Made by a program: the position numbers and the translations under genes. A model generated the notes under the pieces. That model saw nothing but the letters and a program-made list of their open reading frames with translations, ran no database searches and was not told the DNA's origin. A stretch of 64,000 nt of DNA from Rahnella sikkimica (GTDB taxonomy: Bacteria > Pseudomonadota > Gammaproteobacteria > Enterobacterales > Enterobacteriaceae), in assembly GCF_002951615.1 (NCBI RefSeq), contig NZ_CP019062.1:2232001-2296000 (forward strand), given 5' to 3'. Of the stretch, positions 42,469 to 53,600 are shown piece after piece (position 1 is the stretch's first letter; each line of letters starts with the position of its first letter).

Positions 42469-43617
42469 ATGAAGAAATCAGCGTTATCTTTGCTTATTCC
42501 TGCGTTACTTCTGTCAACGGCAGCGCATTCAGCAGAAGTCTACAACAAAGACGGTAATAAACTCGATCTGTACGGTAAAGTAGATGCCTTACATTATTTC
42601 TCCGATGACAGCAATAAAGATGGCGACCAAACCTATGTCCGTTTTGGCTTTAAAGGCGAAACGCAGATTAACGATATCATGACCGGTTATGGCCAGTGGG
42701 AATACAACGTAATGGCCAACAACACCGAGTCTGGTGGCGGAAACAATAATTATACGCGTCTGGGATTTGCAGGACTCGGCCTGGGGCAATATGGTTCTTT
42801 TGACTATGGCCGAAACTATGGTGTTTTATACGATGTAGAAGCCTGGACTGACGTACTTCCTGAATTTGGGGGCGACAGCTATACGACAGCCGATAACTTT
42901 ATGACTGGCCGTGCAAACGGCGTGGCAACTTATCGTAATTCTGGCTTCTTTGGTTTAGTTGACGGTCTGAATGTCGCCGTTCAGTATCAGGGTGCGAATG
43001 ACGGAGACAATTCCGAAGAATTCCAGGGGACTAACAATGGCCGCGACGCCCGTAGCCAAAACGGGGACGGTTGGGGTCTATCAACCACTTATGAAATTGG
43101 CGGAGGTGTGAGCGCAGGCGCTGCGTATTCATCTTCTGACCGTACAAATGAACAACAATCTTCAGGCGACAAAGGTACGAACAACAATGCCGAAAAAGCA
43201 GATGCGTGGACTGCAGGTCTTAAATACGATGCGAATAACGTCTATTTAGCAACGATGTATTCTGAAACGCGTAACATGACAGCTTACGGTGAAAATGATG
43301 ATAGCAATGGTGTGGCAAATAAGACACAAAACATAGAAGCGACTGCACAATATCAATTTGATTTCGGCCTCCGCCCTGAAATTTCATACCTTCAGTCTAA
43401 AGGTAAGGATCTGAATGCCACCAAAGATAGCTCTGTCTCTGGCGATAAAGATCTTGTTAAATATCTTTCCCTGGGCACGACCTATTTCTTCAATAAAAAC
43501 ATGTCAACTTATGTAGACTACAAAATAAACCTGCTTGATGGCGATGACAGTTTCTACAAGGATAATGGCATCTCTACGGACAATATCGTGGCATTGGGCA
43601 TGGTATATCAGTTCTAG
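42469..43617 (+). CDS. OmpC/OmpF-type general porin
   Basis: A 382-residue outer-membrane trimeric porin. Residues 1-21 are a signal peptide (LLSTAAHS before [23 protein letters not shown], the classic mature start). The constriction-loop region is present ([26 protein letters not shown], read as DNFMTGRA here, then NVAVQYQG), and [19 protein letters not shown]. It ends in a C-terminal phenylalanine ([11 protein letters not shown]), needed for outer-membrane assembly. Long surface loops are Asn/Gly/Asp-rich. Which of OmpC, OmpF or OmpN it matches cannot be decided by eye. A stem-loop follows. Confidence 0.9.
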   Translation: MKKSALSLLIPALLLSTAAHSAEVYNKDGNKLDLYGKVDALHYFSDDSNKDGDQTYVRFGFKGETQINDIMTGYGQWEYNVMANNTESGGGNNNYTRLGFAGLGLGQYGSFDYGRNYGVLYDVEAWTDVLPEFGGDSYTTADNFMTGRANGVATYRNSGFFGLVDGLNVAVQYQGANDGDNSEEFQGTNNGRDARSQNGDGWGLSTTYEIGGGVSAGAAYSSSDRTNEQQSSGDKGTNNNAEKADAWTAGLKYDANNVYLATMYSETRNMTAYGENDDSNGVANKTQNIEATAQYQFDFGLRPEISYLQSKGKDLNATKDSSVSGDKDLVKYLSLGTTYFFNKNMSTYVDYKINLLDGDDSFYKDNGISTDNIVALGMVYQF

Positions 43618-43631
43618 TTTCAACCCTGAAA

Positions 43632-43668
43632 ATTAATAATGGAGCAAACCACACGCTCCATTATTAAT
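43632..43668 (+). terminator. 14-bp stem-loop after the porin gene
   Basis: ATTAATAATGGAGC / GCTCCATTATTAAT, perfect over 14 bases, with a nine-base loop, 14 bases after the stop. It has no long T-run but is probably the 3' end of the porin message. Confidence 0.7.
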
Positions 43669-43753
43669 CTGTTGTATAACGCGTTAATAACCCTCTCTTC
43701 AATGCTGTTACCAATTATTTAATACGCTAAAACCAAACGGGACATTTCTCACC

Positions 43754-44593
43754 ATGGTAGAAGTAAAAACTTTCTCAGCAATTAGACAGTTTAATAGCTG
43801 GGTTGTGCAGAATGAGTCAACAATTGCCCAGGGTGTTATCAACATCATCGGCGCTTTAATTATTCTCTGCATTGGTTTTTTTGTTGCCCGTATGGCAGCC
43901 GCCGGGTTACGCAGATTGTTAACCGCACGTAAAGTTGATAAAACTGTCATTCAGTTTTGCAGCACTTTACTACGCTATACGCTTTTAGCCTTTACAGTCA
44001 TTGCTGCGCTAGGCCGTATAGGGGTTGAAACCTCATCTATTATTGCCGTTGTCGGCGCTGCAGGTTTAGCCATTGGCCTTTCGTTACAAGGCTCTTTAGC
44101 TAATTTCGCAGCAGGCATATTACTCGTTTCCCTTCGCCCTTTCCGGGCAGGTGAATACGTAGACTTAGCTGGCGTAGCAGGAACCGTAGAAGAAGTACAT
44201 ATATTCTCAACCACGTTGCGAATGAGTGACAATAAAATTGTCATTGTCCCAAATGGGAAAGTTATTGCAGGGAATATTATTAATTTCTCCCGCCAACAAC
44301 ATCGCAGGGTAGATATAACTGTTGGTGTTTCTTACTCTACAGACATTAATAATATTAAAAAAATCCTTAACAAAGTAGTTACCGCTGACAAGCGTATTCT
44401 TCAGGAGTTGGGCGTCACCATTCGACTTAATGAGATGGCCGGTTCATCTTTAAACTATGTCGTTCGGGTATGGACGTTAAATAAAAACTATTGGGATGTT
44501 TATTTTGACCTGATGGAGGCAATCAAAGACACACTCGATGAGCATCAAATAAGTATTCCGTTCCCGCAATTAGACATTCATCTCTACAAATGA
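43754..44593 (+). CDS. mscS: Small-conductance mechanosensitive channel (MscS)
   Basis: A 279-residue channel of the MscS class that releases solutes at hypo-osmotic shock. Transmembrane helices: GVINIIGALIILCIGFFVARMAA, LLRYTLLAFTVIAALGRIGV and the pore helix SIIAVVGAAGLAIGLSLQGSLANFAAGILLVSLRPF (Gly/Ala-rich, with the typical QGSLANFAAGI). The cytoplasmic beta domain shows GTVEEVHIFSTTLRMSDNKIVIVPNGKVI. Length fits E. coli MscS (286). The gene lies between the porin and a spy/cpxP-like gene, 39 bases before the latter, so the two may be one transcript. In E. coli mscS lies elsewhere, and a second copy may exist outside the window. Confidence 0.92.
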   Translation: MVEVKTFSAIRQFNSWVVQNESTIAQGVINIIGALIILCIGFFVARMAAAGLRRLLTARKVDKTVIQFCSTLLRYTLLAFTVIAALGRIGVETSSIIAVVGAAGLAIGLSLQGSLANFAAGILLVSLRPFRAGEYVDLAGVAGTVEEVHIFSTTLRMSDNKIVIVPNGKVIAGNIINFSRQQHRRVDITVGVSYSTDINNIKKILNKVVTADKRILQELGVTIRLNEMAGSSLNYVVRVWTLNKNYWDVYFDLMEAIKDTLDEHQISIPFPQLDIHLYK

Positions 44594-44632
44594 ATGTTAT
44601 AAAAATCTAAAACCACCACCAAGAGAAATATC

Positions 44633-45040
44633 ATGAATAAATATGCTAAAGTCATTATTACAACAAGCTGCCTGATGTTTGCCAGCGCATCTTTTGCCAC
44701 CACAACAGCACCGGCCCCCGCGTCACAAGGAGAGTATTTAGCACAAAAACTGCATCTGACTGATGCGCAAAAACAGCAGATTGAAAATTTGCAGCAAACA
44801 ACGAAAAATGAACTTTCCAGCATCAATGTCGATGGCGTAAAAAAGGACTTAATCTTAAATATGATCAAGTCTGGGAAATGGGATGAACAGGCAGCGAAGC
44901 AACAACTCGCCGATATTGGGAATATCCAGGCACAGGCGAGTTATGACCGTGCCCAGTATATTTTCAAAGTCAGCCAGGTTCTGACTAAGGAACAGAAACA
45001 ACAGTTGCAAACCATGATGAAACAACAAGCAATGTATTAA
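44633..45040 (+). CDS. Spy/CpxP-family periplasmic chaperone-like protein
   Basis: A 135-residue exported protein. Residues 1-22 form a signal peptide ending ASASFA before TTTAPAPAS. The mature part has two LTxxQ motifs of the Spy/CpxP family: LTDAQKQQIENLQQ near residue 43 and LTKEQKQQLQTMMKQ near residue 119, both in helical context. Family members are periplasmic chaperones or Cpx-pathway regulators. It follows mscS closely and is convergent with the AcrR-like gene, whose product may respond to envelope stress. Confidence 0.82.
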   Translation: MNKYAKVIITTSCLMFASASFATTTAPAPASQGEYLAQKLHLTDAQKQQIENLQQTTKNELSSINVDGVKKDLILNMIKSGKWDEQAAKQQLADIGNIQAQASYDRAQYIFKVSQVLTKEQKQQLQTMMKQQAMY

Positions 45041-45120
45041 ATCAGTACGTAATCTCCCCACCCATCTGGGGAGATTTATCGAAAAAACATTTCCCCTCTT
45101 CATGCCGTTTGCATTCATTT

Positions 45121-45750
45121 TTAAACGTGATCATTGTCAGTATAATTCAGCATATATATTAGTTGAGAAACAATACGTTCAGCATCACGATATAAATTGA
45201 AGACACCCGGATAGGCCAGCCAGTTTCCAAACACACCCGTAAAATATGCACAAATTAAATCTGCACTTTGTTTGCTGTTCAAGCTCGCAGGAAGCTGTTC
45301 TCTGTCCTTACACGCATCCAGCATCATTTCCATTCGCTGATGATTGATATAAATCATTTTCCGGATATCCTGGCTACTCAACATAGGTTGGGTAAACTCA
45401 CATTTATGGAGAATGATATTGATTAAATCCCTCTGCTTTGGCTCTGCAGCAACCAACTTAATGCCATTGATCAGTAAATTTTTCAATTCAGCGAGAGGGT
45501 TACTCCCAGGCAGGATTAATTCATCACCTTTGATCTGGCTATAAATGGGTTTTTCTCTGTACCATATTTCATTGAATAATTCCGTTTTGCTTTCGAAGTG
45601 CCAATAAATGGCTCCTCGTGTTACGCCTGCTGAGCCAGCAATATCCATCAGCGTTGTTGCGGCATATCCTCGCGTTGAAAACTCTTCTATGGCAACATCC
45701 AGCAAATGCATTTTTGTTTTCAAAGATTCAATTTTCGTTTTTCTTGACAT
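45121..45750 (-). CDS. AcrR-like TetR repressor of the RND cluster
   Basis: A 209-residue TetR-family protein. The N-terminus closely follows the AcrR/EnvR pattern: SRKTKIESLKTKMHLLDVAIEEFSTRGYAATTLMDIAGSAGVTRGAIYWHFESKTELFNEIW, here described as a HTH at residues 12-60. The C-terminal domain is the variable drug-binding part. It is divergent from the RND pump gene at 46014, the standard place for its repressor, and two dyads lie in the gap. Confidence 0.9.
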   Translation of the reverse strand: MSRKTKIESLKTKMHLLDVAIEEFSTRGYAATTLMDIAGSAGVTRGAIYWHFESKTELFNEIWYREKPIYSQIKGDELILPGSNPLAELKNLLINGIKLVAAEPKQRDLINIILHKCEFTQPMLSSQDIRKMIYINHQRMEMMLDACKDREQLPASLNSKQSADLICAYFTGVFGNWLAYPGVFNLYRDAERIVSQLIYMLNYTDNDHV

Positions 45751-45785
45751 AAATGATATTTCTTTATCAGAAAGAATTTGTATGC

Positions 45786-45825
45786 AGATTTAATTATTTA
45801 AATCTCTTGAACTGTATAACTCAAG
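45786..45825. promoter_or_regulatory. Two adjacent dyads in the tetR/RND divergent region
   Basis: AGATTTAA-TTAT-TTAAATCT (45786-45805) is a perfect eight-base inverted repeat, and CTTGA-N10-TCAAG (45806-45825) follows directly. They are 36 to 75 bases from the repressor start and are candidate AcrR-like operators. Confidence 0.6.
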
Positions 45826-45876
45826 TGTTTATTACCTGATAAAGGTATTATTTTCAATTTTACAAAGGGTTAGCCA

Positions 45877-45893
45877 AGGGTCTTTTAATGGAC
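45877..45893. repeat. 17-base direct repeat AGGGTCTTTTAATGGAC, copy 2
   Basis: Identical to 40975-40991. It lies about 120 bases before the RND gene start. Confidence 0.55.
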
Positions 45894-46013
45894 TATCAGG
45901 GTGACTTCTTTATGCTCTATCGTTGTGATTAACTGACAACAGCTGGTAATTGCCATCTTTTTGCTTATTCGGTGAAATTAAGATCCCTCTCTCATATAAG
46001 GTAATGTGTAAAA

Positions 46014-49000
46014 ATGGTTAAGTTTTTTATTGAGCGCCCTATTTTCGCCTGGGTGCTTGCCATTATTTTAATGCTTGCAGGGGGACTGGCCATTCTCAAA
46101 CTTCCGGTCGCGCAATACCCGACGATTGCGCCACCCGCTATCGCTATTTCAGCCAGTTACCCCGGCGCTGATGCTCAGACAGTACAAGATACGGTTACAC
46201 AGGTAATAGAACAAAATATGAACGGGCTGGATAGCCTGATGTATATGTCTTCGACGAGTGATTCGTCGGGCAGTGTTACCGTAACGCTCACTTTTGATTC
46301 GGGAACAGATCCTGATATTGCTCAGGTTCAGGTCCAGAATAAGCTACAACTTGCCATGCCGTTGTTACCTCAGGAGGTACAGCAACAAGGCATCAGTGTG
46401 AAGAAATCCAGCAGTAGCTTTCTGATGGTCGCCGGTTTTATTTCTACTGATAACAGTATGTCTCAGGATGCTATTGCCGATTATATTTCTTCTAACATTA
46501 AAGACCCTATCAGCCGGACGGCGGGGGTGGGTGATACCCAACTATTTGGCGCACAGTACTCGATGCGTATCTGGCTGGATCCTAACCAACTGAATAAATA
46601 TCAGTTGACGACTCTGGACGTTGTCAATCAGTTGAAAGTACAGAATAACCAAATTGCGGCAGGCCAACTCGGTGGCCTGCCTTCGGTAAAAAATCAACAG
46701 CTCAATGTGTCAATTATCGCGCAAACACGACTCAGAAACCCCGCTGAATTTTCACGAATTCAGCTTAAAGTCATGCCTGACGGAGCAAAGGTTCAGCTTA
46801 AGGATGTCGCCAGAATCGAATTAGGCGGTGAGAATTACAATATTATTGCCCGCTACAACGGAAAGCCGGCAGCGGGGTTAGGAATAAAGCTGGCAACCGG
46901 TGCCAATGCGCTGGATACAGCCAAAGCTGTACAAGTCGAAATGGAAAAACTCAAACCCTATTTCCCTAAAGGGTTAACGATTGTTTATACCTACGACACC
47001 ACGCCATTTGTCAGAATTTCGATTCAACAGGTCGTACAAACATTATTCGAGGCCATTATTTTGGTCTTCATGGTGATGTACCTGTTTCTGCAAAATATTC
47101 GCGCGACCCTTATTCCGACAATTGCTGTGCCCGTTGTACTGTTGGGCACATTTGCCGTCCTGTCTGCCTTTGGCTATTCCATCAACACGCTGACAATGTT
47201 TGGCATGGTTCTGGCCATCGGTTTGCTGGTCGATGATGCCATCGTCGTGGTTGAAAATGTAGAACGGGTGATGTCAGAGGACGGGTTATCACCGAAAGAA
47301 GCGACCAAAAAATCAATGGAACAAATACAGGGCGCACTGGTCGGTATCGCCATGGTGTTGTCCGCGGTGTTCATTCCTATGGCTTTTTTTGGCGGCTCAA
47401 CCGGGGTCATTTACCGCCAATTCTCCATCACTATTGTTTCCGCAATGGCATTATCCGTTCTCGTCGCATTGATCCTGACCCCTGCCCTTTGTGCGACCCT
47501 GCTTAAAGCAGTCCCAAAAGGGGACCACGGAACAACGAAGGGTTTTTTCGGATGGTTCAACAGAGTATTCGCCCAAAGTACCCGACACTACTCAGCCAGC
47601 GTCGCGGGGATCATCAATCACACAGGGCGCTACTTACTTATCTATGCCGGGATAGTCGTTGTCATGGGCATTCTTTTTATTCACCTTCCAACCTCATTCT
47701 TACCCGAAGAGGATCAGGGGGTTTTCCTGACAATGGTGACACTCCCTGCCGGCTCAACGCAGGCCAGAACAGAAAAAGTCATGGATGAGATCACCCATTA
47801 CTATCTCACGCAGGAAAGTGCCAACGTAGAATCAGTCTTCACCGTCAACGGTTTCAGTTTCAGTGGTAAGGGGCAAAATAACGGTCTCGCTTTTGTACGG
47901 CTGAAACCCTGGGATCAGCGGTCGGGAAAGAAAAATGAAGTGGCGGCTATTGTGAGCCGCGCGACGCAGGCTTTTTCACGCATCCGTGATGGTCGCGTAT
48001 TTGCATTCAACCTGCCAGCGATAACAGAGCTCGGGACCGCGACAGGGTTTGATTTTGAATTAATCGATCAGGCCAATCTGGGCCACGTAAAATTAACCCA
48101 GGCGAGAAATCAGCTTCTTGGCATGGTGGCTAAACACCCGGATGTGTTGGTGAGAGTTCGGCCTAATGGCCTGGAAGATATGCCGCAATTCAAACTCGAT
48201 ATAGACCAGGAAAAAGCACTGGCTCTGGGCGTTGAAGTCTCTGATATCAATCAAACCATCGCGACCGCGCTGGGCAGTACTTATGTTAATGACTTCCTCG
48301 ACCACGGGCGCGTCAAAAAAGTTTATGTCCAGGCCGACACGCCTTTCCGCATGCTGCCCGATGACATCAATACATGGTACGTCCGCGGAAACCTCGGGCA
48401 AATGGTGCCTTTTTCGACGTTTTCCACCGCACATTGGATTTACGGCTCTCCGCGTCTGGAACGCTATAATGGTCTGCCATCGATGGAAATTTTGGGAGAA
48501 GCGACACCGGGGAAAAGCACCGGCGAAGCCATGAATCTGTTTGAAAGTTTTGCCGCTAAACTCCCCGCCGGCATTGGCTATGACTGGACCGGGATGTCTT
48601 ATCAGGAACGGTTATCGGGCAATCAGGCTCCTGCCTTGTATGCAATCTCTCTTCTGGTCGTCTTTTTATCTCTGGCGGCACTCTACGAGAGCTGGTCAAT
48701 ACCTTTCTCCGTCATGTTAGTCGTCCCCCTTGGGGTAGTGGGCGCACTTCTGGCCGCGACAATGCGAGGCCTCAATAACGATGTCTATTTCCAGGTAGGC
48801 CTGTTAACGACCATAGGTTTATCAGCCAAAAATGCCATTCTTATCGTCGAATTCGCCAAAGACCTGATGGACAAAGAAGGGCGGGAGCTGATTGATGCCA
48901 CACTTGAAGCCGTCAGGATGCGTTTACGTCCCATTCTGATGACGTCACTGGCCTTTATTTTAGGTGTATTGCCATTGGTGGTTAGCACAGGCGCAGGCTC

Positions 49001-49124
49001 GGGGGCACAAAATGCTGTCGGAACCGGTGTCATGGGGGGAATGGTTTCGGCCACCCTGCTGGCGATTTTTTTGGTGCCTGTATTTTTTGTCGCTGTACGT
49101 AAACAACGTCCGAAGAAAAATTAA
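46014..49124 (+). CDS. RND efflux pump inner-membrane transporter (AcrB-like)
   Basis: A 1036-residue hydrophobe/amphiphile efflux RND transporter, close to AcrB/AcrF length. It starts [28 protein letters not shown]. Transmembrane helix 4 carries the proton-relay pair in [18 protein letters not shown] near residue 402. [40 protein letters not shown] follows (split here for position, near residue 455). The second half shows GSARLE-type porter segments and the ending [27 protein letters not shown], with the second-half charged relay in [19 protein letters not shown] near residue 933. It likely exports drugs or bile-like compounds with the AcrA-like adaptor encoded downstream and a TolC-type channel from elsewhere. 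Confidence 0.93.
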   Translation: MVKFFIERPIFAWVLAIILMLAGGLAILKLPVAQYPTIAPPAIAISASYPGADAQTVQDTVTQVIEQNMNGLDSLMYMSSTSDSSGSVTVTLTFDSGTDPDIAQVQVQNKLQLAMPLLPQEVQQQGISVKKSSSSFLMVAGFISTDNSMSQDAIADYISSNIKDPISRTAGVGDTQLFGAQYSMRIWLDPNQLNKYQLTTLDVVNQLKVQNNQIAAGQLGGLPSVKNQQLNVSIIAQTRLRNPAEFSRIQLKVMPDGAKVQLKDVARIELGGENYNIIARYNGKPAAGLGIKLATGANALDTAKAVQVEMEKLKPYFPKGLTIVYTYDTTPFVRISIQQVVQTLFEAIILVFMVMYLFLQNIRATLIPTIAVPVVLLGTFAVLSAFGYSINTLTMFGMVLAIGLLVDDAIVVVENVERVMSEDGLSPKEATKKSMEQIQGALVGIAMVLSAVFIPMAFFGGSTGVIYRQFSITIVSAMALSVLVALILTPALCATLLKAVPKGDHGTTKGFFGWFNRVFAQSTRHYSASVAGIINHTGRYLLIYAGIVVVMGILFIHLPTSFLPEEDQGVFLTMVTLPAGSTQARTEKVMDEITHYYLTQESANVESVFTVNGFSFSGKGQNNGLAFVRLKPWDQRSGKKNEVAAIVSRATQAFSRIRDGRVFAFNLPAITELGTATGFDFELIDQANLGHVKLTQARNQLLGMVAKHPDVLVRVRPNGLEDMPQFKLDIDQEKALALGVEVSDINQTIATALGSTYVNDFLDHGRVKKVYVQADTPFRMLPDDINTWYVRGNLGQMVPFSTFSTAHWIYGSPRLERYNGLPSMEILGEATPGKSTGEAMNLFESFAAKLPAGIGYDWTGMSYQERLSGNQAPALYAISLLVVFLSLAALYESWSIPFSVMLVVPLGVVGALLAATMRGLNNDVYFQVGLLTTIGLSAKNAILIVEFAKDLMDKEGRELIDATLEAVRMRLRPILMTSLAFILGVLPLVVSTGAGSGAQNAVGTGVMGGMVSATLLAIFLVPVFFVAVRKQRPKKN

Positions 49125-49311
49125 CACCAAATCATTTACAACAAATTATTACTATCAGGAATACGGGATTATGGTCATTCGCAACACTGTTATTTCGGAT
49201 AATTTAAAAACCTATTTTATTGGAAGTGTTTTTTTAGTCCTTTAATGGGTGTTTTCGATATTTATAAAACGTGATAGTTAATGCCTATGTGTAGAAGCGA
49301 CAATTAAATTT

Positions 49312-49331
49312 CAACGTTATTTATAACGTTG
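49312..49331. promoter_or_regulatory. 20-bp near-perfect palindrome upstream of adaptor gene
   Basis: CAACGTTATTTATAACGTTG has nine-base perfect arms around a TT centre. It lies 118 bases upstream of the adaptor start in a 324-base gap (49125-49448) that holds no gene. It is a candidate operator for a separate promoter of the adaptor and second pump. The 13-base GTCCTTTAATGGG at 49237 is related to the 17-mer repeat. Confidence 0.6.
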
Positions 49332-49347
49332 ATTCACGATCATGAAA

Positions 49348-49388
49348 ACTCATTCTGCAGGTCGTTAATTTTTCACCCTGGAATGAGT
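49348..49388 (+). other. Stem with T-rich tail upstream of adaptor gene
   Basis: ACTCATTC / GAATGAGT encloses a 25-base loop and is followed by GGGAATTTTTTA. It may attenuate or terminate transcription before the adaptor gene. Confidence 0.4.
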
Positions 49389-49448
49389 GGGAATTTTTTA
49401 TCAAACCTCTTCGCAGGTTCGTTCAGATGTGAATGTTAAGGAATAATA

Positions 49449-50606
49449 ATGAAGAAACAAATAACACGGGCGATCATTCCAGCGATGATTGCTTTAAGCC
49501 TGACGATCACCGGATGCGACAACAGCAACCCAAAGTCCGGCAAGCCGGTACCTCAAGTCAGTGTGATTACGGTGAAAACCGCACCATTGGCAGTCAGTGC
49601 TGATCTTCCGGGACGCACTTCCGCTTTCCGGATATCCGAAGTCAGACCCCAGGTGAGCGGCATAGTTTTGAAGCGTAACTTCACAGAGGGAAGCGATGTG
49701 CTGGCAGGACAATCCTTGTACCAGATTGATCCCGCACCTTATCAGGCAAGTTATGACAGTGCAGTCGGGGATCAGGAAAAAGCCAAAGCGGCTGCAGTGA
49801 TTGCACACCTTACCGTCCAGCGCTATAAGCCATTACTTGCCACCCAGTACGTAAGCCAGCAGGATTACGATACTGCTGTAGCTGACGCCCAACAGGCTGA
49901 AGCGACTGTCACAGCGGCAAAGGCATCTGTTGAAACCGCACGCATAAACCTCGCCTATACCAAAGTCAGTTCTGCCATCAGTGGTCGCATTGGAAAATCT
50001 TCAGTGACGGAAGGTGCTCTGGTCACCACAGAGCAAGCATCCGACCTCGCGTCTGTTCAGCAAATTGATCCGATTTATGTCGATGTAACACAGTCCAGTA
50101 ATGATTTTCTTAATCTTAAGCAGGCAGTCACTCAGGGCAGTCTGCAAACGAATCAACAAACAGCCAAAGTGGACCTTATTTTAGAGAATGGGCAGATGTA
50201 TCCCCTGCAAGGCCATCTGGAATTCTCTGACATTACTGTCGATGAAAGCACAGGCTCCATCACGCTTCGCGCGTTGTTCCCTAATCCTCACCATGATCTT
50301 CTTCCGGGGATGTTCGTGCGGGCACGCATAGCTGAAGGGATACAAAATGCCGCCATGTTAGTTCCGCAGCAAGGCGTCACGCGTAATCCTCGTGGAGATG
50401 CCACGGTGATGCTGGTGAATGCAGAACAAAAAATCGAGGTTCGCAATGTGGTTGCGGCAAAAGCTATTGGTGATGAGTGGCTGATAACTCAGGGTCTTAA
50501 AGAAGGCGACAAGGTTGTTGTGAGCGGATTACAGGTCGCCAAACCGGGTGTCGTCGTTGAGGCGCAGGAAGTCAATCCAGATCAACTGATGCCTAACGAG
50601 CAATAA
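49449..50606 (+). CDS. AcrA-like periplasmic adaptor lipoprotein
   Basis: Membrane-fusion protein of 385 residues for an RND pump. The N-terminus is a lipoprotein signal (ALSLTITGC followed by DNSNPKSG) with the lipid-attachment cysteine at residue 25. Adaptor domains are visible: beta-barrel and lipoyl parts around PGRTSAFRISEVRPQVSGIVLKRNFTEGSDVLAGQSLYQIDP (near residue 60), a helical hairpin rich in Ala/Gln with YVSQQDYDTAVADAQQAEATV near residue 138, and the second lipoyl part TKVSSAISGRIGKSSVTEGALV. The family tail LKEGDKVVVSGLQVAKPG is near the end. It is encoded between two RND pump genes, so it may serve both. Confidence 0.93.
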   Translation: MKKQITRAIIPAMIALSLTITGCDNSNPKSGKPVPQVSVITVKTAPLAVSADLPGRTSAFRISEVRPQVSGIVLKRNFTEGSDVLAGQSLYQIDPAPYQASYDSAVGDQEKAKAAAVIAHLTVQRYKPLLATQYVSQQDYDTAVADAQQAEATVTAAKASVETARINLAYTKVSSAISGRIGKSSVTEGALVTTEQASDLASVQQIDPIYVDVTQSSNDFLNLKQAVTQGSLQTNQQTAKVDLILENGQMYPLQGHLEFSDITVDESTGSITLRALFPNPHHDLLPGMFVRARIAEGIQNAAMLVPQQGVTRNPRGDATVMLVNAEQKIEVRNVVAAKAIGDEWLITQGLKEGDKVVVSGLQVAKPGVVVEAQEVNPDQLMPNEQ

Positions 50607-50647
50607 ACACCACGGCATATCATCAGCGAACAAGGTAATCCTCTAAA

Positions 50648-53600
50648 ATGGTAAAGTTTTTCATTGAGCGCCCAATATTTGCCTGGGTATTGGCAATTAT
50701 TTTAATGCTCGCCGGGGGTTAGCAATTTTAAAACTCCCTGTTGCGCAGTATCCAACAATCGCTCCACCTGCCGTGGCGATCACGGCAACCTATCCGGGTG
50801 CCGATGCGCAAACAGTGCAAGATACTGTGACTCAAATTATCGAACAGAATATGAACGGCATCGATAATCTGATGTATATGTCCTCCACGAGCGATTCCGC
50901 AGGTGGCGTTACGATTACCATGACCTTTAATTCGGGGACGAATCCGGATATTGCTCAGGTTCAGGTCCAGAATAAATTACAGCTGGCGATGCCCTTACTT
51001 CCTTCCGAAGTACAACAGCAAGGGATCAGTGTAGAAAAATCCAGTAGTAGTTTTCTGCTCGTCGCCGGTTTTATTTCCGACAATCCAAACCTTAGTCAGG
51101 ATGATATTTCAGACTACGTCGCCTCAGATATTAAGGATCCCATCAGCCGCACTAACGGCGTGGGCGATGTTCAGCTATTTGGTGCCCAGTACTCTATGCG
51201 TATCTGGCTAAATGCCGATTCCATGAATAAATATCAGCTGACACCGGTTGATATTGTCAGTCAGCTGAAAATACAAAACAATCAGGTCGCTGCCGGGCAG
51301 TTGGGAGGCACGCCATCGGTTCCTAACCAGCAATTAAATGCCTCAATCATTGCGCAGACGCGGCTGAAAGACCCTGTAGAATTTTCCAACATACTGCTCA
51401 AAGTCAATAAAGACGGCTCGCAGGTCCGCCTGAAAGATGTCGCGCGAATTGAACTTGGAGGGGAAAACTACAACATCGTATCCAAAATCAACGGCCAGTC
51501 AGCCGCTGGCTTAGGTATCAAACTGGCTACCGGTGCGAATGCACTGGATACCGCGACTGCGATTAAAAAGAGGCTGAGCGATCTCCAGCCCTATTTCCCG
51601 CAAGGTTTAAAAGTTGTCTATCCCTACGACACAACCCCCTTCGTTAAAATCTCAATTCACGAAGTCGTTAAAACCCTGTTTGAAGCGATCGTACTTGTAT
51701 TTTTAGTGATGTATCTATTCCTGCAAAATATTCGCGCGACACTCATCCCGACTATCGCTGTACCCGTCGTTCTCCTGGGGACTTTTGCTGTTCTTTCTGC
51801 CTTTGGCTACTCGATTAATACGCTGACCATGTTTGGTATGGTGCTTGCCATAGGGTTGCTCGTCGACGACGCCATTGTGGTCGTTGAAAACGTAGAACGT
51901 GTGATGGCGGAAGAAGGTTTAGCGCCTAAAGAAGCGACCCGGAAATCGATGGAACAAATCCAGGGGGCGCTGGTGGGTATCGCGATGGTGCTCTCAGCGG
52001 TATTCATCCCGATGGCATTCTTTGGCGGGTCTACAGGGGCTATCTACCGGCAATTCTCTATCACGATTGTCTCGGCAATGGCCCTGTCCGTACTGGTAGC
52101 ACTCATCCTGACACCTGCGTTATGCGCAACCATTCTGAAACCACTGTCAGGGAAAAATCACGGTAAGGATAAAGGTTTCTTTGGCTGGTTTAACCGCAAA
52201 TTCGATCAAAGTAGTCACCATTACACCAACAGTGTGGCCAACATTCTCAATAATCCTGGCCGCTACCTGCTGATTTACGGATTGATTGTCGTGGGTATGG
52301 CGGTCCTGTTCCTCAGGCTTCCAACGTCGTTCCTGCCGGAAGAAGATCAGGGCGTATTTATGACGATGGTGCAGTTACCTGCAGGTGCCACTCAGGCCCG
52401 CACCCAACAGGTTCTGGATAAGGTAACGCACTATTATCTGACCCAAGAACACGCCAACGTCGATTCGGTTTTTACCGTTAACGGCTTCAGTTACAGTGGT
52501 TCCGGGCAAAACTCGGGTCTTGCTTTCATCAGTCTGAAACCCTGGTCAGAACGCCCGGGTAAAGTGAATGGTGTCGCTGCGATTGTTGGTCGTGCAACAA
52601 AAGCGTTCACCCAAATAAAAGATGGATTGGTGTTTCCTTTCAATCTCCCCGCCATTATTGAACTTGGGACGGCTACGGGATTTGACTTCGAACTGATCGA
52701 CCAGGCCAACCTTGGGCATAACAAACTGACCAAGGCACGTAATCAGTTACTGGGAATGGTTGCAGAACATCCGGAATTGCTCACACGGGTACGTCCAAAC
52801 GGGCTGGAAGATACGCCACAGTTCAAGCTGGATATCGACCAGGAAAAAGCACAGGCGCTGGGCATTTCGCTCTCAGATATTAATGACACTATTGGCACTG
52901 CATTAGGCGGTTCATACGTAAACGATTTCATTGATCATGGCCGCGTAAAAAAAGTTTATGTTCAGGCCGATGCCCCTTATCGCATGTTGCCTAAAGATAT
53001 TGATAATTGGTTTATTCGCGGAAGTGAGGGCCAGATGGTGCCTTTCTCCGCGTTCTCCTATGCGCACTGGATATATGGTTCCCCACGGCTGGAGCGGTAT
53101 AACGGTTTACCTTCTATGGAGATCTTAGGGGAAGCCTCTGCGGGGAAAAGTACGGGTGAAGCGATGGCGATGCTTGAAAAGATGGCTTCCCAGCTTCCCA
53201 CGGGCATTGGTTATGACTGGACAGGAATGTCTTATCAGGAACGACTGTCTGGCAACCAGGCCCCTGCGCTTTACGCTATTTCATTAATTATCGTATTCCT
53301 GTGCCTTGCTGCACTCTATGAGAGCTGGTCAATACCTTTCTCAGTCATGCTGGTTGTTCCATTGGGTGTCATCGGGGCATTGCTGGCTGCGACCTTCAGA
53401 GGAATGAATAATGACGTTTACTTCCAGGTTGGCTTATTAACCACAATTGGTTTATCCGCAAAAAATGCCATTTTGATCGTCGAGTTTGCGAAAGACTTGA
53501 TGGATAAAGAGGGTAAGGGGCTGATTGAATCTACTTTGGAGGCTGTGCGTATGCGCCTGCGTCCGATACTGATGACTTCACTGGCCTTTATTTTAGGCGT

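Noticed and set aside
49494..49808. Antisense frames over RND and adaptor genes
   Set aside because: They mirror the codon pattern of the strongly supported genes on the plus strand and have no features of their own.
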